The notes below the pieces were generated by a model that was given only the letters and a program-made list of their open reading frames with translations, was not told the DNA's origin and did not search any database. Below are positions 11,555 to 21,960 of a stretch of 51,454 bases of DNA, in pieces (positions within the stretch are counted from its first letter, which is position 1; each line of letters opens with the position of its first letter). The position numbers and the translations under genes were made by a program. The stretch lies in assembly GCA_032718475.1 (NCBI GenBank), contig JAUCBJ010000923.1:64001-115454 (forward strand). The letters run 5' to 3'. The stretch is from Nemertoderma westbladi. Taxonomy: Eukaryota > Xenacoelomorpha > Nemertodermatida > Nemertodermatidae.

Positions 11555-14500
11555 ATGGGCAATCGGACATCTGAACTAAAAGCTGAAGCTGAACAGACGG
11601 CGAGGAAAGAATACATTGTCAATGAAATTGTCAAGGACCACATAAAATCCGAAGGCGAGGATTTGGAATTGATGGGGGATCTTGAACCAGAAGATCGCAA
11701 ACAGAGAAGACGCACGATAGAGCTTCTGAAGCATTTTGACATAGAAACTGACCTTGCTCAGTTTGACTACAAATGGGAAAATTTAGTATTTGAAGGGGGT
11801 GGAGCAAAGTCTTTATCGTATGCTGGAGTATTAGAGGTGATGGAAGATGTTGGAGCTATAGAAAAAATAACACGCTTTGGAGGAGCATCAGCAGGGGCTT
11901 TGGCCTCCGTTATAATTTCCCTCGGGTTCAACGCAAAAGAAATGAAAAAGCTTCTTGCCACCGATTTGGATCGTATGTTTACCGACCACTCCGCTGGTGT
12001 ATTTTCCTTCGTCCCAAATCTTTTGCTGGATTTCGGATGGAACCCAAATCTTCGCTTCTTTGACTATATTGGTACAGTAATCTCGGAAGTACTTGGAAGC
12101 CCAGATGCTACTTTCCTTGATCTCTATAACGAGAATGGTAACGAGTTGTTCATTGTTGTGGTCAACATAAACATGATGCGTGAAGAGTACTGCCATGTAA
12201 AGACAACACCAAGCATGCCGATAAGAGTGGCCCTAAAAATGTCAATGGCCATCCCTGGAATGTTTACATCAGTGAAGAGCAACACAGGAGCAATGAGCAA
12301 CGAACGTAGTATTTATGTAGATGGCGGACTGATTGCTAATTATCCAATACATGCATTTGATGGATGGTGGTTGAGTCTTGATAATGAGGATCACTACATT
12401 AATAGGATGATGCAGGTAGCTAAGATTCCTCAGTATATGGAAAGACACGATAGATTTGGTCAATACAATGACAAAACATTAGGTGTTCTGATCTACTCAA
12501 AGAAAGAAGTAGAGTTGCTAAAAACCGCCCTCGAGGAAAGGGTAGAAGCAAGTAGACAGCCAATAGTGCAACGACCTCACACGAGGAAGGCCTGGAGATT
12601 CAGCGTCAATGAAAGTCTAGAACTACTCTCAGAAAATGAGCATTTGGCAATAACAGATTCCATTGATCGTCTTTTTCTTTCTTTGGGTGACAACCGGAAG
12701 AAGGCAAACATTACGCGAGCCAACCTGGAAGAAGCCCTTAATCAAACGCACATATTTACCCCACTCCATGGCGAGTTGCTGTTTGGAACAGTTAATTATA
12801 CTGCTGACATGGTCATGGCATTGGTGGGGGTGGAAGACACAGATGGCATTGTGATGAAAGACATTATTGGATATGGGAAGAAGAAAGGCCTTAGCATAAA
12901 AACTGACGCTATGGGATTCTCCCGCACAGAGATTAACTATTTCACAGAATTTCTCAATGTCATTGTCGAGGCTTTGCTTAGCTATACCAAAATGTTGTAT
13001 GCCGATGTTCGAGACATCGAGCGCACAATTGGGGTAAACACGGACTACATAGAGACAGATGATTTCAAGCTGCATAGCGCAGATAAGTGGTACTTGTATG
13101 AGAAGGGGAAACAAGCTGCAATTGCATACCTACGGTATTACGTGGCCAAATGTCATCCAGAGGTAAAGGAAGGTTATAAAGAAAACAAGGAAGAGGAGGA
13201 AAAACTTCAAAAAAGAGAAATGTATCCATTTCGATATGAAAATCCAGAAACAATTGATGAAAATGTGGAAACAAAAACAGAAATTGAGAGTGAGAGTGAG
13301 CAAGAAGATAATGTTAGAGATACTGATGTCGAAACAGATTATGCAAACACAGATATTGCGGCCACTGACGTTGATGTGGAAGAAAGCATCACTGACTATG
13401 ACAGTGTTGATGATGTAGAAACCGATGTTGGTGAAACACCAGACACTAATGAAGGAAGTGTAATAGAAATAGTAAGTGATACAGAGAATGAGGATGATGG
13501 GATATCAGAAACCACCGAGGGTGAGTCTACAGAAGCTGAAGAAACAACAGATGACGAAATAGATGACACGGAATCTGACACAGAATCTGAAGTTGCTGAA
13601 TCTGAGCATAATGCAGATAAAAACGTCGATGTTGAAACTGAAGACGATATTTCAAAACAGAGTGGAACAGATGTGGATGCTGTTAGTGAAGATGGGGAAG
13701 AAATAGACAATGAAATAGAGGATAGTGACACAGAAAGTGAAGAAGAAAGTGAAGAAGAAAGTGAAGAAGACAGTGAAGAAGAAAGTGAAGAAGAAAGTGA
13801 AGCAGAAAGTGAAAATGAACATCAACCAAAAAGCGAGCATGAAAATGAAAGTGATCATGATATAGAAAGTAACCATGATTCAGATGATAATATTGTAATC
13901 CCACATGAGAACAAAACCAGTGATACAGAAACAGAAGATGATAGTGATATGGATATTTGCAAAAGTGTAAAAGACGATAATTATGAGACAGAAGATGACA
14001 TAGAAACGGATGCCTGTGGAGTAACAGACATTGAAACAGAATGTGAAGTCAAAGGGGATTCTGACATAGATATAGATTCTGAATCTGATTCAGAAACAGA
14101 AACAGAAAATAATACAGACACAGATGATTACAGTGGTAGTGCAGACTCAGAGAGTGAACACATGAACCACAGCATCTCAGAGCATGATGGTCACAGTGAT
14201 GAAGACATTGAAGGACACAGTGATGCGGAAGATGATGAACATGGTGCACATAATGATAGTGTATCAGATAATAATGAACATGACGTGCATAGCGAGAGTG
14301 GGTCTGATCATAGTGAACATGATGAACACAGAGATGACATACATGAGGTGCACAGTGATCATGAGGGGTCTCATCATAGCGAAAAAGATGAACACAGAGA
14401 TGACAAAGATGACGTGCATAGTGATCAAGAGGGATCTCATCACAGTGAAAAAGAGGGGTCTCATCACAGTGAAAATGAGGGGTCTCATCACAGTGAAAAT

Positions 14501-15817
14501 GAGCGGTCTCATCACAGTGAAAATGAGTGTTCTCATCTCAGTGAAAATGAGGGGTCTCATCAGAGTGAAAATGAGGGGTGTCATCACAGTGAAAATGAGG
14601 GGTGTCATCATAGTGAAAATGAGGGGTCTCATCACAGTGAAAATGAGGGGTCTCATCACAGTGAAAATGAGGGGTCCCATCATAGTGAAAATGAGGGGTG
14701 TCATCATAATGAAAATGAGGGGTCTCATCACAGTGAAAATGAGGGGTCTCATCACAGTGAAAATGATGAACACACAGATGACAAAGATGAAGTGCATAGT
14801 GATCATGAGGGGTCTCATCACAGTGAAAATGAGGGGTCTCATCATAGCAAACATGATGAACTCAATGATGACAAAGATGAAGTGAATAGTGATCAAGAGG
14901 GATCTCATCACAGTGAAAATGAGGGGTCTCAACACAGTGAAAATGAGGGGTCTCATCACAGTGAAAATGAGGGGTCTCATCACAGTGAAAATGAGGGGTC
15001 TCATCATAGCGAACATGATGAACACACAGATGACAAAGATGAAGTGCATAGTGATCATGAGGGGTCTCATCACAGTGAAAATGAGGGGTCCCATCACAGT
15101 GAAAATGAGGGGTCTCATCATAGTGAAAATGAGGGGTCTCATCATAGCGAACATGATGAACACACAGATGACAAAGATGAAGTGCATAGTGATCATGAGG
15201 GGTCTCATCACAGTGAAAATGAGGGGTCCCATCACAGTGAAAATGAGGGGTCTCATCACAGTGAAAATGAGGGGTCTCATCACAGTGAAAATGAGGGGTC
15301 TCATCATAGCGAACATGATGAACAGACAAATGACAAAGATGAAGTGCATAGTGATCATGAGGGGTCTCATCACAGTGAAAATGAGGGGTCCCATCACAGT
15401 GAAAATGAGGGGTCTCATCATAGTGAAAATGAGGGTTCTCATCACAGTGAAAATGAGGGGTCTCATCACAGTGAAAATGAGGGGTCTCATCACAGTGAAA
15501 ATGAGGGGTCCCATCACAGTGAAAATGAGGGGTCTCATCATAGTGAAAATGAGGGTTCTCATCACAGTGAAAATGAGGGGTCTCATCACAGTGAAAATGA
15601 GGGGTCTCATCACAGTGAAAATGAGGGGTCCCATCATAGTGAAAATGATGAACACACAGATGACAAAGATGAAGTGCATAGTGATCATGAGGGGTCTCAT
15701 CATGATGACAACAGAGATGACAAACATGAAGTACATAGTGATCATATGTCGGATCACGTCGAAGATGACGAAAACAATGATTGTGAACAAGAAGTGCATA
15801 GTGATGCAAAACAATGA
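11555..15817 (+). CDS. Patatin-like phospholipase with N-myristoylation signal and giant His/acidic repeat tail
   Basis: A 1420-codon uninterrupted frame. The start is favoured by context (accATGg, A at -3) and by a predicted myristoylation signal, Met-Gly-Asn-Arg-Thr-Ser. Residues 76-290 form a patatin domain, a lipid acyl hydrolase fold. It has an oxyanion loop GGGAKS (81-86), nucleophile Ser112 in GASAG (110-114) and Asp256 in DGG (256-258), so the catalytic Ser-Asp dyad is intact. The lysine-serine ending of the oxyanion loop differs from the usual GGGAKG. Residues 290-545 are mixed helical, with two weak EF-hand-like stretches around 378-392 and 426-440. From about 545 the protein is very acidic (E, D, S, T), with SEEE runs near 725-750. 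From about 960 it becomes tens of GSHHSENE octapeptides broken by longer DEHTDDKDEVHSDH linkers. The tail is probably disordered and might bind metal ions. Substrate and localisation are inferred; membrane anchoring would follow from myristoylation. Full patatin motifs argue against a pseudogene. Lack of introns over 4.3 kb is unusual and could mean a retrogene origin. Confidence 0.9.
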   Translation: MGNRTSELKAEAEQTARKEYIVNEIVKDHIKSEGEDLELMGDLEPEDRKQRRRTIELLKHFDIETDLAQFDYKWENLVFEGGGAKSLSYAGVLEVMEDVGAIEKITRFGGASAGALASVIISLGFNAKEMKKLLATDLDRMFTDHSAGVFSFVPNLLLDFGWNPNLRFFDYIGTVISEVLGSPDATFLDLYNENGNELFIVVVNINMMREEYCHVKTTPSMPIRVALKMSMAIPGMFTSVKSNTGAMSNERSIYVDGGLIANYPIHAFDGWWLSLDNEDHYINRMMQVAKIPQYMERHDRFGQYNDKTLGVLIYSKKEVELLKTALEERVEASRQPIVQRPHTRKAWRFSVNESLELLSENEHLAITDSIDRLFLSLGDNRKKANITRANLEEALNQTHIFTPLHGELLFGTVNYTADMVMALVGVEDTDGIVMKDIIGYGKKKGLSIKTDAMGFSRTEINYFTEFLNVIVEALLSYTKMLYADVRDIERTIGVNTDYIETDDFKLHSADKWYLYEKGKQAAIAYLRYYVAKCHPEVKEGYKENKEEEEKLQKREMYPFRYENPETIDENVETKTEIESESEQEDNVRDTDVETDYANTDIAATDVDVEESITDYDSVDDVETDVGETPDTNEGSVIEIVSDTENEDDGISETTEGESTEAEETTDDEIDDTESDTESEVAESEHNADKNVDVETEDDISKQSGTDVDAVSEDGEEIDNEIEDSDTESEEESEEESEEDSEEESEEESEAESENEHQPKSEHENESDHDIESNHDSDDNIVIPHENKTSDTETEDDSDMDICKSVKDDNYETEDDIETDACGVTDIETECEVKGDSDIDIDSESDSETETENNTDTDDYSGSADSESEHMNHSISEHDGHSDEDIEGHSDAEDDEHGAHNDSVSDNNEHDVHSESGSDHSEHDEHRDDIHEVHSDHEGSHHSEKDEHRDDKDDVHSDQEGSHHSEKEGSHHSENEGSHHSENERSHHSENECSHLSENEGSHQSENEGCHHSENEGCHHSENEGSHHSENEGSHHSENEGSHHSENEGCHHNENEGSHHSENEGSHHSENDEHTDDKDEVHSDHEGSHHSENEGSHHSKHDELNDDKDEVNSDQEGSHHSENEGSQHSENEGSHHSENEGSHHSENEGSHHSEHDEHTDDKDEVHSDHEGSHHSENEGSHHSENEGSHHSENEGSHHSEHDEHTDDKDEVHSDHEGSHHSENEGSHHSENEGSHHSENEGSHHSENEGSHHSEHDEQTNDKDEVHSDHEGSHHSENEGSHHSENEGSHHSENEGSHHSENEGSHHSENEGSHHSENEGSHHSENEGSHHSENEGSHHSENEGSHHSENEGSHHSENEGSHHSENDEHTDDKDEVHSDHEGSHHDDNRDDKHEVHSDHMSDHVEDDENNDCEQEVHSDAKQ
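14438..15700 (+). repeat. Coding 24-bp minisatellite (GSHHSENE octapeptides) in the patatin gene tail
   Basis: The 24-bp unit gaggggtctcatcacagtga plus aaat encodes EGSHHSEN in phase, roughly 40-50 times. It is interrupted about six times by linkers of 14 or so codons of the DEHTDDKDEVHSDH type. Bases 15361-15480 and 15481-15600 are identical 120-bp blocks of five units each, so expansion is recent. The period is divisible by 3, so the other frames also stay open. That gives spurious frames such as 516 codons on the minus strand (14264-15814) and 313 codons on the plus strand (14889-15830). Confidence 0.95.
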
Positions 15818-15892
15818 TCAATATTCCTGATAATGATTTAGAACATGGGGATGGGAGAGATTGAGAATGATAAAATGTTTTTGATGTTTGAA

Positions 15893-15949
15893 AATAAATT
15901 CAGACAATATTATGCATGTTGTCAAACACAACTGAACAACAATAATAAA
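15893..15949 (+). terminator. Polyadenylation signals downstream of the patatin-like gene
   Basis: AATAAA occurs at 15893-15898, 76 bp after the stop codon, and again at 15944-15949. Either would give a short 3' UTR. The hexamer is common in AT-rich DNA, so position is the main support. Confidence 0.5.
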
Positions 15950-16720
15950 TTAATACCCTTCCCTCAGGTTCTGGGATTTTGCCTAATAATATTACTTAAC
16001 TATTTTGTTGGATGTGGGAGTTAAAATTGTAAAAAATTATACCATTTGAGTAAACCTTATAGTTAAGTCAATCCTATCAAGTTAATAATATTGAACGGAG
16101 AATAATTCAATAACAATTCCCATATATGATATTTTAACAACTGAATAGTGTCTTTCATGGAAAGCGCTCAATGAATTGCTGGGTATGGTACGAAATAATG
16201 GCAGGGTCACGGTTGAACTATCAATCAATTCCATTTAGTCAAATGGAAAAAAAAAACATTGCCATTGTAATAGCTTGTGATGTAGTCAGTGGGGTAAGAA
16301 GGAGAATTATTATTAAACATTTGTCAATATCTTGTATGCAATTTAGATAGGTTATGGCTAATTTCCAGTCCAGAGAGCTGCTGGTTAGTGATTACACGTC
16401 TCAGGCTTTGGAAACGCACCCCATATTCTTGAAAATAGACTATTTTTCTTACACCTAATTAGCACCTCCTTGCACGCGGCAGACAATATGCCATATATTT
16501 TCTCTTAGATATAGGCGTATAGGAGTATATCTTGAATATGAATATATAAGCCATGAAATGCCGGAACTGCATTTAGGGCCAGGTGAGCGAGAAAAGTCGG
16601 GCTGTCAGAAATTCGACGCGATATAGTTGAGAAAAGCGGAAAGTATAATAATGAAGTTACTTAGGTTACATTTAATGGTTACTTGTTACGAGTTAAATAT
16701 GTGCCTCAGGATGCAGGTAG
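15950..16720. other. Unassigned AT-rich DNA downstream of the patatin gene
   Basis: No reading frame or recognisable repeat beyond short A runs and one stretch containing tatatataa-like sequence. I see no second exon of the upstream gene. Confidence 0.5.
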
Positions 16721-16984
16721 GTTTAAACAATACCGCTAATCGGTGTACTACAGATTACATACAACAGTACAATGAAGACATGAAAACCTAGGCCTAGGCC
16801 TAATGAAATAACAAAGAACAGAAAGAGTTTATGCAACGGAAGTACATCATGAAACACACTGATAGGTATATATATATACCCAACATATAGGTGGCTTATT
16901 TCACATATAGGTGGTTTATTTCTATTGGCTAATATATTTGAAGTAAACGAGACCGGCTTTAACAAAGCCGGCCCTAACTACGAT
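16721..16984 (-). mobile_element. Possible 3' LTR remnant of the BEL/Pao element
   Basis: This lies directly downstream, on the minus strand, of the last pol codons. It contains a near-duplicate ataggtgg..ttattt motif (about 16888-16925) that includes an AATAAA-like signal on the minus strand. A second LTR is not visible, so the call rests on position. An 80-codon frame here has no recognisable features. Confidence 0.3.
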
Positions 16985-18240
16985 GTAAGAGGAGTTACAC
17001 AGTTCTTTCATTGGTAGCCTCTTCTAAGAGGCATACTTTTACAGCGGGTCAAGAGTAGTCTTTACCATTTACACTGACCTTAACAGAACGGACAATTCCA
17101 TCAGACCCGGGAAAGGTTTCCAAAACTTTACCAAGAGGCCAATGTCCTCTGGGAGAGTTCGAGAATACAACAAGAACTACGTCCCCAGGACATAAGCTTC
17201 TGCGATATCTCTTAACCAAATTTTTCGTTCTATTTGAGATGGAACATATTCAGTCATCCATCGTTTCCAGAAGTTGTTTATTAAAGCTGGAGTAGGCAAC
17301 CAACGTCTCTTACTGCCAATGTCAGAATCATCGACAAAAACAGGGGCTAAATTGGGCACGACCAAGTACGATGTGGTTCGGTGTTATTGCTTCTGGTTCA
17401 TGAGGATCTATGCTAATATGCGTGAGTGGAAGAATATTCAACGACCTCAACGATAACTGTTTCGAGAACTTCATCTGTTACACGCTGGCTACCAAGAATC
17501 ACTTTTAATGCTTTCTTTGCGGATCTAACCAGACGTTCCCAAACACCACCAAAATGTGGTGCAGCAGGGGGATTAAAATGCCATTTAATTCCTTTCTGAG
17601 CTAAATAATTTTAAGATCGGTCAGCTTCAAGGCACTCTCTGATTTCCTTTTCACCACTAGTGAAATTGCTACCAGTATCACTATAAACAATAGCGGGGGT
17701 ATTTAAGGTATGATCTTCTTTCTCCTTCGTGAAAAACTACCTTGTGAGTATTTAGAATAACAAGATCAGTAAACCTACAATTGCTAAGGAGAATAATAGG
17801 GTGACATGCAGAATTAGGGAGATCAGACTTCGCAATACTGCAGAATTAGGGAGATCAGACTTCGCAATACAGCAACCAACTCTGAGTAAACCATCTTCAT
17901 CCAACTCGTCAACAAAGAGCAATCTTTTCCTGGATAAATTCGCAATCTCATTGGAGTAAAAGGTATTCTGTACAGATTTGATCCTATAATTTAATGAATA
18001 CCTGAGATCTGAAACACTCTGAGTAGAACGCTGATGAACCTTGTTTCTACAGTTTTGGATAAACCTAAATACCCAAGCAAGGACACGTTGGGCTCTAGAT
18101 AAGGATGAAAACTTTTATACAAATTCGAAGGTAAAGGCCTCAGCAACATGGACAGCATACAATGCTTTGACTTCAGTATCAACTTCAACTGGGTTATCAG
18201 GGATTGCTAAACTGGCTGATCACTGATTTTCAGGGGATCT
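16985..18240 (-). pseudogene. BEL/Pao retrotransposon pol fragment (integrase half), heavily broken
   Basis: Read on the minus strand from high to low coordinates, the blocks follow BEL/Pao order. First is a FSSLSRAQRVLAW-like linker (about 18060-18110), then a DGLLRVG block of the integrase zinc-binding region (about 17890-17910). The integrase core includes SDTGSNF (about 17650-17675) and the very conserved [20 protein letters not shown] (about 17515-17575). Next is FWKRWMTEYVP (about 17235-17275), then a DUF5641-type C-terminal block with PGDVVLV and PRGHWPLGKV (about 17105-17190). Stops and frame changes are frequent, including one stop inside the last block. RT, RNase H and gag are absent beyond 18240. 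A 32-bp direct duplication (17807-17838, 17839-17870) adds a further frameshift. The element cannot make an active integrase. Confidence 0.88.
17807..17870. repeat. 32-bp perfect tandem duplication inside the BEL/Pao relic
   Basis: The 32-mer beginning tgcagaattagggagatcag occurs twice with no spacer. Its length is not divisible by three, so it arose as a disabling event or after inactivation. Confidence 0.95.
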
Positions 18241-18784
18241 TAGATAATCTATTTTACTTATTGTGTGCGAGTGGTGTAGGAGAGTGTGGTGTTAAAGTAC
18301 CCCGGTTAAAATGATGTTTGTTTCACTTTTATGTTTTTTGATTGTGTAAAAACATCCACTAAATTATTGTAATACTATTACCAGAAGTTGGTTTTCACAA
18401 TAATGGAGTATACGAGGCAGAGCTGGCATTATAAATTAATATATTCAGGTACTGTGCATGAAATTTATCGTAAAAACTTTAAACAGTTGTATCTTAAGTA
18501 CGCGTAAATGAAATTTTCTGCTTTATATATAAAATTCAGGTGTCAATAAACTTTACAAAATATATAATTTGGCTTAAAGGGATTGCGAATAATTACGAGT
18601 CGCACTATAAATCTTCTATAAGTCTTTTTGGTAGATCCTGGTATAGAAGACCTTGAGTGCAACATTTCTTTGAAGAAAAGTTTGCATTTCAGTGATGAAG
18701 GTTTTACATTTCCAATATTGACAGATATCAATACTTCACGGATACCATGGAATTTATAATTACAAATTGAATTTATAATTAATT
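18241..18784. other. Unassigned AT-rich DNA
   Basis: No coding or repeat feature is recognised upstream of the truncated BEL/Pao copy. No RT or gag blocks were found that would extend it. Confidence 0.5.
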
Positions 18785-18990
18785 ACGCAGGACGACGCCT
18801 CTTAAATGGGGATAGGGAGTTGTGACAGTGTGATTTTTTCAATAAGCCGGTATAGTATCTTTAATGCACGCTACATTGGAGCATGCCAACTGTGTATTAC
18901 ATTGTGGTGGCAAAAATATTTTTGTAACCCAGCACAGCATCGCAATGTGCAGCTGCAATGCAGCACGCTGAGTAATAGTAGTAGTAGGAA
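18785..18990 (+). mobile_element. 3' tail fragment of the LRFAGHCF non-LTR family (copy 1)
   Basis: Shares gatagggagttgtg, caataagccgg-like sequence, gcagctgcaatgcagca and a tagtagtag end with the better-preserved copy at 39845-40200. Only the last part of the RT tail and 3' UTR is represented, with insertions. It has no coding value. Confidence 0.6.
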
Positions 18991-19724
18991 GTAGTATAAT
19001 TACAAATAGTGCTGTATGCGTGTGCCAGTCAAACACATGATAATATGTAATAATTATGTAATAATAACCTTGGTAACATTCAACTATGTTAATGAATTGA
19101 ACAGTACCTCTATTGTATTATCTACCCTATTGCATTACAATATCATGGATTTTGGTACGACATTAGAAACGTAATTCTTGAAATGTTAAAAAAACTAACC
19201 GATACACGAGCAACTAGCTTGATAAATTTCGAATATTGGGAGGAAATTTTGAAAAAGCGATGTATTCTCAAAAATAAAATCGTTAGATCTCGAGCACATA
19301 TTGCCCACAATCCCATCCCATAGAAGAAGAATATCGAGCGAACTATAATATACATACGTATTGAACTATAGGAAACTTGAGCTGCAGTCAAATTAAAAAA
19401 TATATACTTTAGGAGAAAGTTAGTCTTAGAAGTATAAGTATAGTCTAAGCACAAATTATCCGCATAATCGTGGGAAGTTAGACACAAAGACCTGGAGATA
19501 TATGCCAGGGGCGGAGAGTTTAGCAAACTCGTCTCCTTGGTTGATTCGTTCAAGATCATTTTCTGTCCACCTGGTGTGTGTCGCTCTTGTCGATGAAGGA
19601 AACACACCACTAACAAATATGTTATCTTTCTCTATCTTCTAGGTCTGTCCCTTTCCGATGTCAGCTTTTACGTTTGAAGGGAAGGTTCGTTTTCCTGCCA
19701 GCCGTCTTAAGTGGGAACTCAATC
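18991..19724. other. Unassigned DNA containing a 157-codon minus-strand frame
   Basis: The minus strand is open for 157 codons (19143-19616). The peptide shows no motif, signal peptide or composition I recognise, and the frame lies in AT-rich DNA without a good start context. I do not call it a gene. Confidence 0.4.
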
Positions 19725-20664
19725 GAGTTGAAACAGAGACCTGTTTTTCTTAATCCCGGTGAACCATAGAGACCTACCCAGAGAATTATTTTGGAAAATA
19801 CTGGAGCAGAGACAGAGATCAGAGACTTTGCTTATTTTTGTACTTACAATTGATTATATTTAACACAAACTTGTACGAATCGGGATGAATTCATGTTTGA
19901 ATTACAGTAAATCCAACCCATTCAACCCCTACCTAATGGAAAAAATAAGCGCAAGTACAGTTTGTGTTATTGTTAATATGCTACATTAATTTGTTTTGCT
20001 ACATAGGTCATTTGTTAAATGAAAAAGGCACAAGCACAACTGTGTAAGCACAACAATATACCTTTCAATGTACTATAAACTTGGTCATTTGCGAATATAG
20101 TTTGTACACAGGTGTAGTACTCTATTTGCCCCCCTTTTCAATCCTCGTTACGCTCGTTCTCTTCATTTGGTCCCCATAAAATCTATCCTACAACAAGGTG
20201 AAAAGAGCTCAGCCTTTACTTTTACATTTTAAATTACTACTAAATACTAAAATACTTTATGGGAGCTCAAATGAAGCACCCTTATCCTTAAATAAGAACC
20301 CTCTTTAGATGCTAATTCAACTTAAAATTAATCACACCATAAATTAAATAGAAGATTACCGGTTTATTTAGTATGAGTCATGCTTAAAAATAGTGTCGAC
20401 AAAAGTTGCTATAACTTTGTTGAAGTGGAGTATTAAAAATAGTTAATAATAAAAGTAATTATTTTTATAGTAAAAAAATATTTGTGATAAAATCTTTCAT
20501 TTGAATATTACGTTGTTACAAGATATTTAATTTGAAAAAATCACTGATCTCTGGGTAAAATGTCTGCTTTCAATACACGGGAACCAGAGACCTATCAAGA
20601 GACCAACAAATTGCCCGGAGAATACAGAGAGCACAGATCAGTAACAAAGTCTCTGTTTCAACTC
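19725..20664. repeat. Inverted pair of gagttgaaacagagac spaced by about 0.9 kb
   Basis: gagttgaaacagagac at 19725-19740 is exactly inverted at 20649-20664. Looser similarity continues around both arms, in runs with agagacctac and agagacctat. This may be the ends of a non-autonomous element, but the arms are short and diverged. Confidence 0.4.
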
Positions 20665-20811
20665 TATAACTCAACAAAACAAAGTTTGTGGGTATGGTTT
20701 CTTGGGGTCTTCCTCCCCTACTATACCCCAGGATATTTACTAAGAAACAATACACACAAACTTATCCTGCTTGTAGAGATCCCACTAAAGATGTAAGATT
20801 GTAGAATGTCT

Positions 20812-20915
20812 ATATGTGTGTCAGTCTGTCCGATTACTAATATCTGGTTCTCTGATATCTTATATATCTTCAATCTGATTAATATCCAGATTCGGGCGAA
20901 CAGACAGACACATAT
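20812..20915. repeat. Imperfect hairpin, about 35-bp arms
   Basis: The left arm starts atatgtgtgtcagtctgtcc and the right arm ends gaacagacagacacatat. Each arm continues inward with partial complementarity (aatatctgg with aatatccag-type sequence). It resembles a small foldback or MITE remnant. Confidence 0.5.
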
Positions 20916-21840
20916 CTTCAAAAAAGCTTATGATGCTCTAAATTGAGATTCCCATACTGTATCCAAAATAATTGTTCTTAGTTGATAATAAATTAACTTA
21001 ACAAAACTTAATTAATAAACTTAAATAATAAACATCAATTAAATACACGAAATTATTGCACTTTAGCTCATACTGACAAATAAAGGAATCACGAGTGTTG
21101 AGGTACAAGAGAGAGTGAGCTTAGTTTTCGGGTGTATACATCTGTTACAACCATTCAAATCTCAAATCTGACACATACAGGGAGATTATTTTTTATAGGT
21201 AACGGTTTAATCTTCCGTGAAGCCCCCATTAATGTATTATGTAATACAGGAGTACATAGAAACAATGTCTAACAATTTAGTGGAGCAGTTAAGCTATTTC
21301 CTGTTTTCCTATCTAAACAGATAGATCACCTTCCCTCGCCCCTTTATCATCAGTCGTACTCTAGAGTCCCAAGTGGGTACCGAGGGACAATTAAAAAAAA
21401 ATGCAATGAGAAGGGTTATTTTATTGCCGGGAATATCTTAGGCTATTCCATGGGTTTTTTAGTATTGTTGATTAGTTTTGATTGAAGAGCATTGGAAGCT
21501 ATTCCCATGGGACCGTACTATACTATTACAGTAGTGAGTCCATTTACATTGTAAAGTACGGCCGGCATCGGCCACATATTCATATGCGTTGAAGTTATAA
21601 TATTATACAGTCGTTGAATAAATACCGCTTGAACACTCAAATTGGAAATACGAAGGAGGTTATAATATAGTTTGTTAATGTGAGGCATTAAAATATAGGA
21701 TGTTTTCGGAAACGTAACGGGGGAAGGCATGGGCGACATTGAATAATCTGGCCAGGATATTGAAGTCCCATAATAAAACGGAATCTCAATTATCGATTAT
21801 TTAGAGCAGCAGTAGCGAAAATAAGCCATGTAAAATGTAA
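20916..21840. other. Unassigned AT-rich DNA
   Basis: No gene, RNA or repeat that I can support. Short frames have no recognisable content. Confidence 0.5.
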
Positions 21841-21844
21841 ATAG

Positions 21845-21960
21845 GCCAGTGCATGAGTTTCTTGAGACGCCTAATAAAGGAAAAATTGCCTTAAAGATGC
21901 AGATTTATCTCACGAAAGTCATGGGGGATAGGAAGTTGTGGCGGCGCAAAAAGAAACGGG
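21845..21960 (+). mobile_element. 3' tail fragment of the LRFAGHCF non-LTR family (copy 2)
   Basis: Contains ttcttgagacgc, then catgggggataggaagttgt and ggcggcgcaa. These correspond in order to the LRRILKD and MGDRELWRR codons of the copy at 39866-40174. It is truncated on both sides and out of frame. Confidence 0.65.

Noticed and set aside
14264-15830. Antisense frames of 516 and 319 codons and a shifted sense frame of 313 codons
   Set aside because: The 24-bp repeat keeps every frame open; the patatin frame has real domain motifs upstream and these do not.
16723-16965. 80-codon minus-strand frame with a hydrophobic stretch
   Set aside because: It falls in the probable LTR of the BEL/Pao relic and has no family features.
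19143-19616. 157-codon minus-strand frame
   Set aside because: No motif, no start context, AT-rich composition; length alone is weak support.
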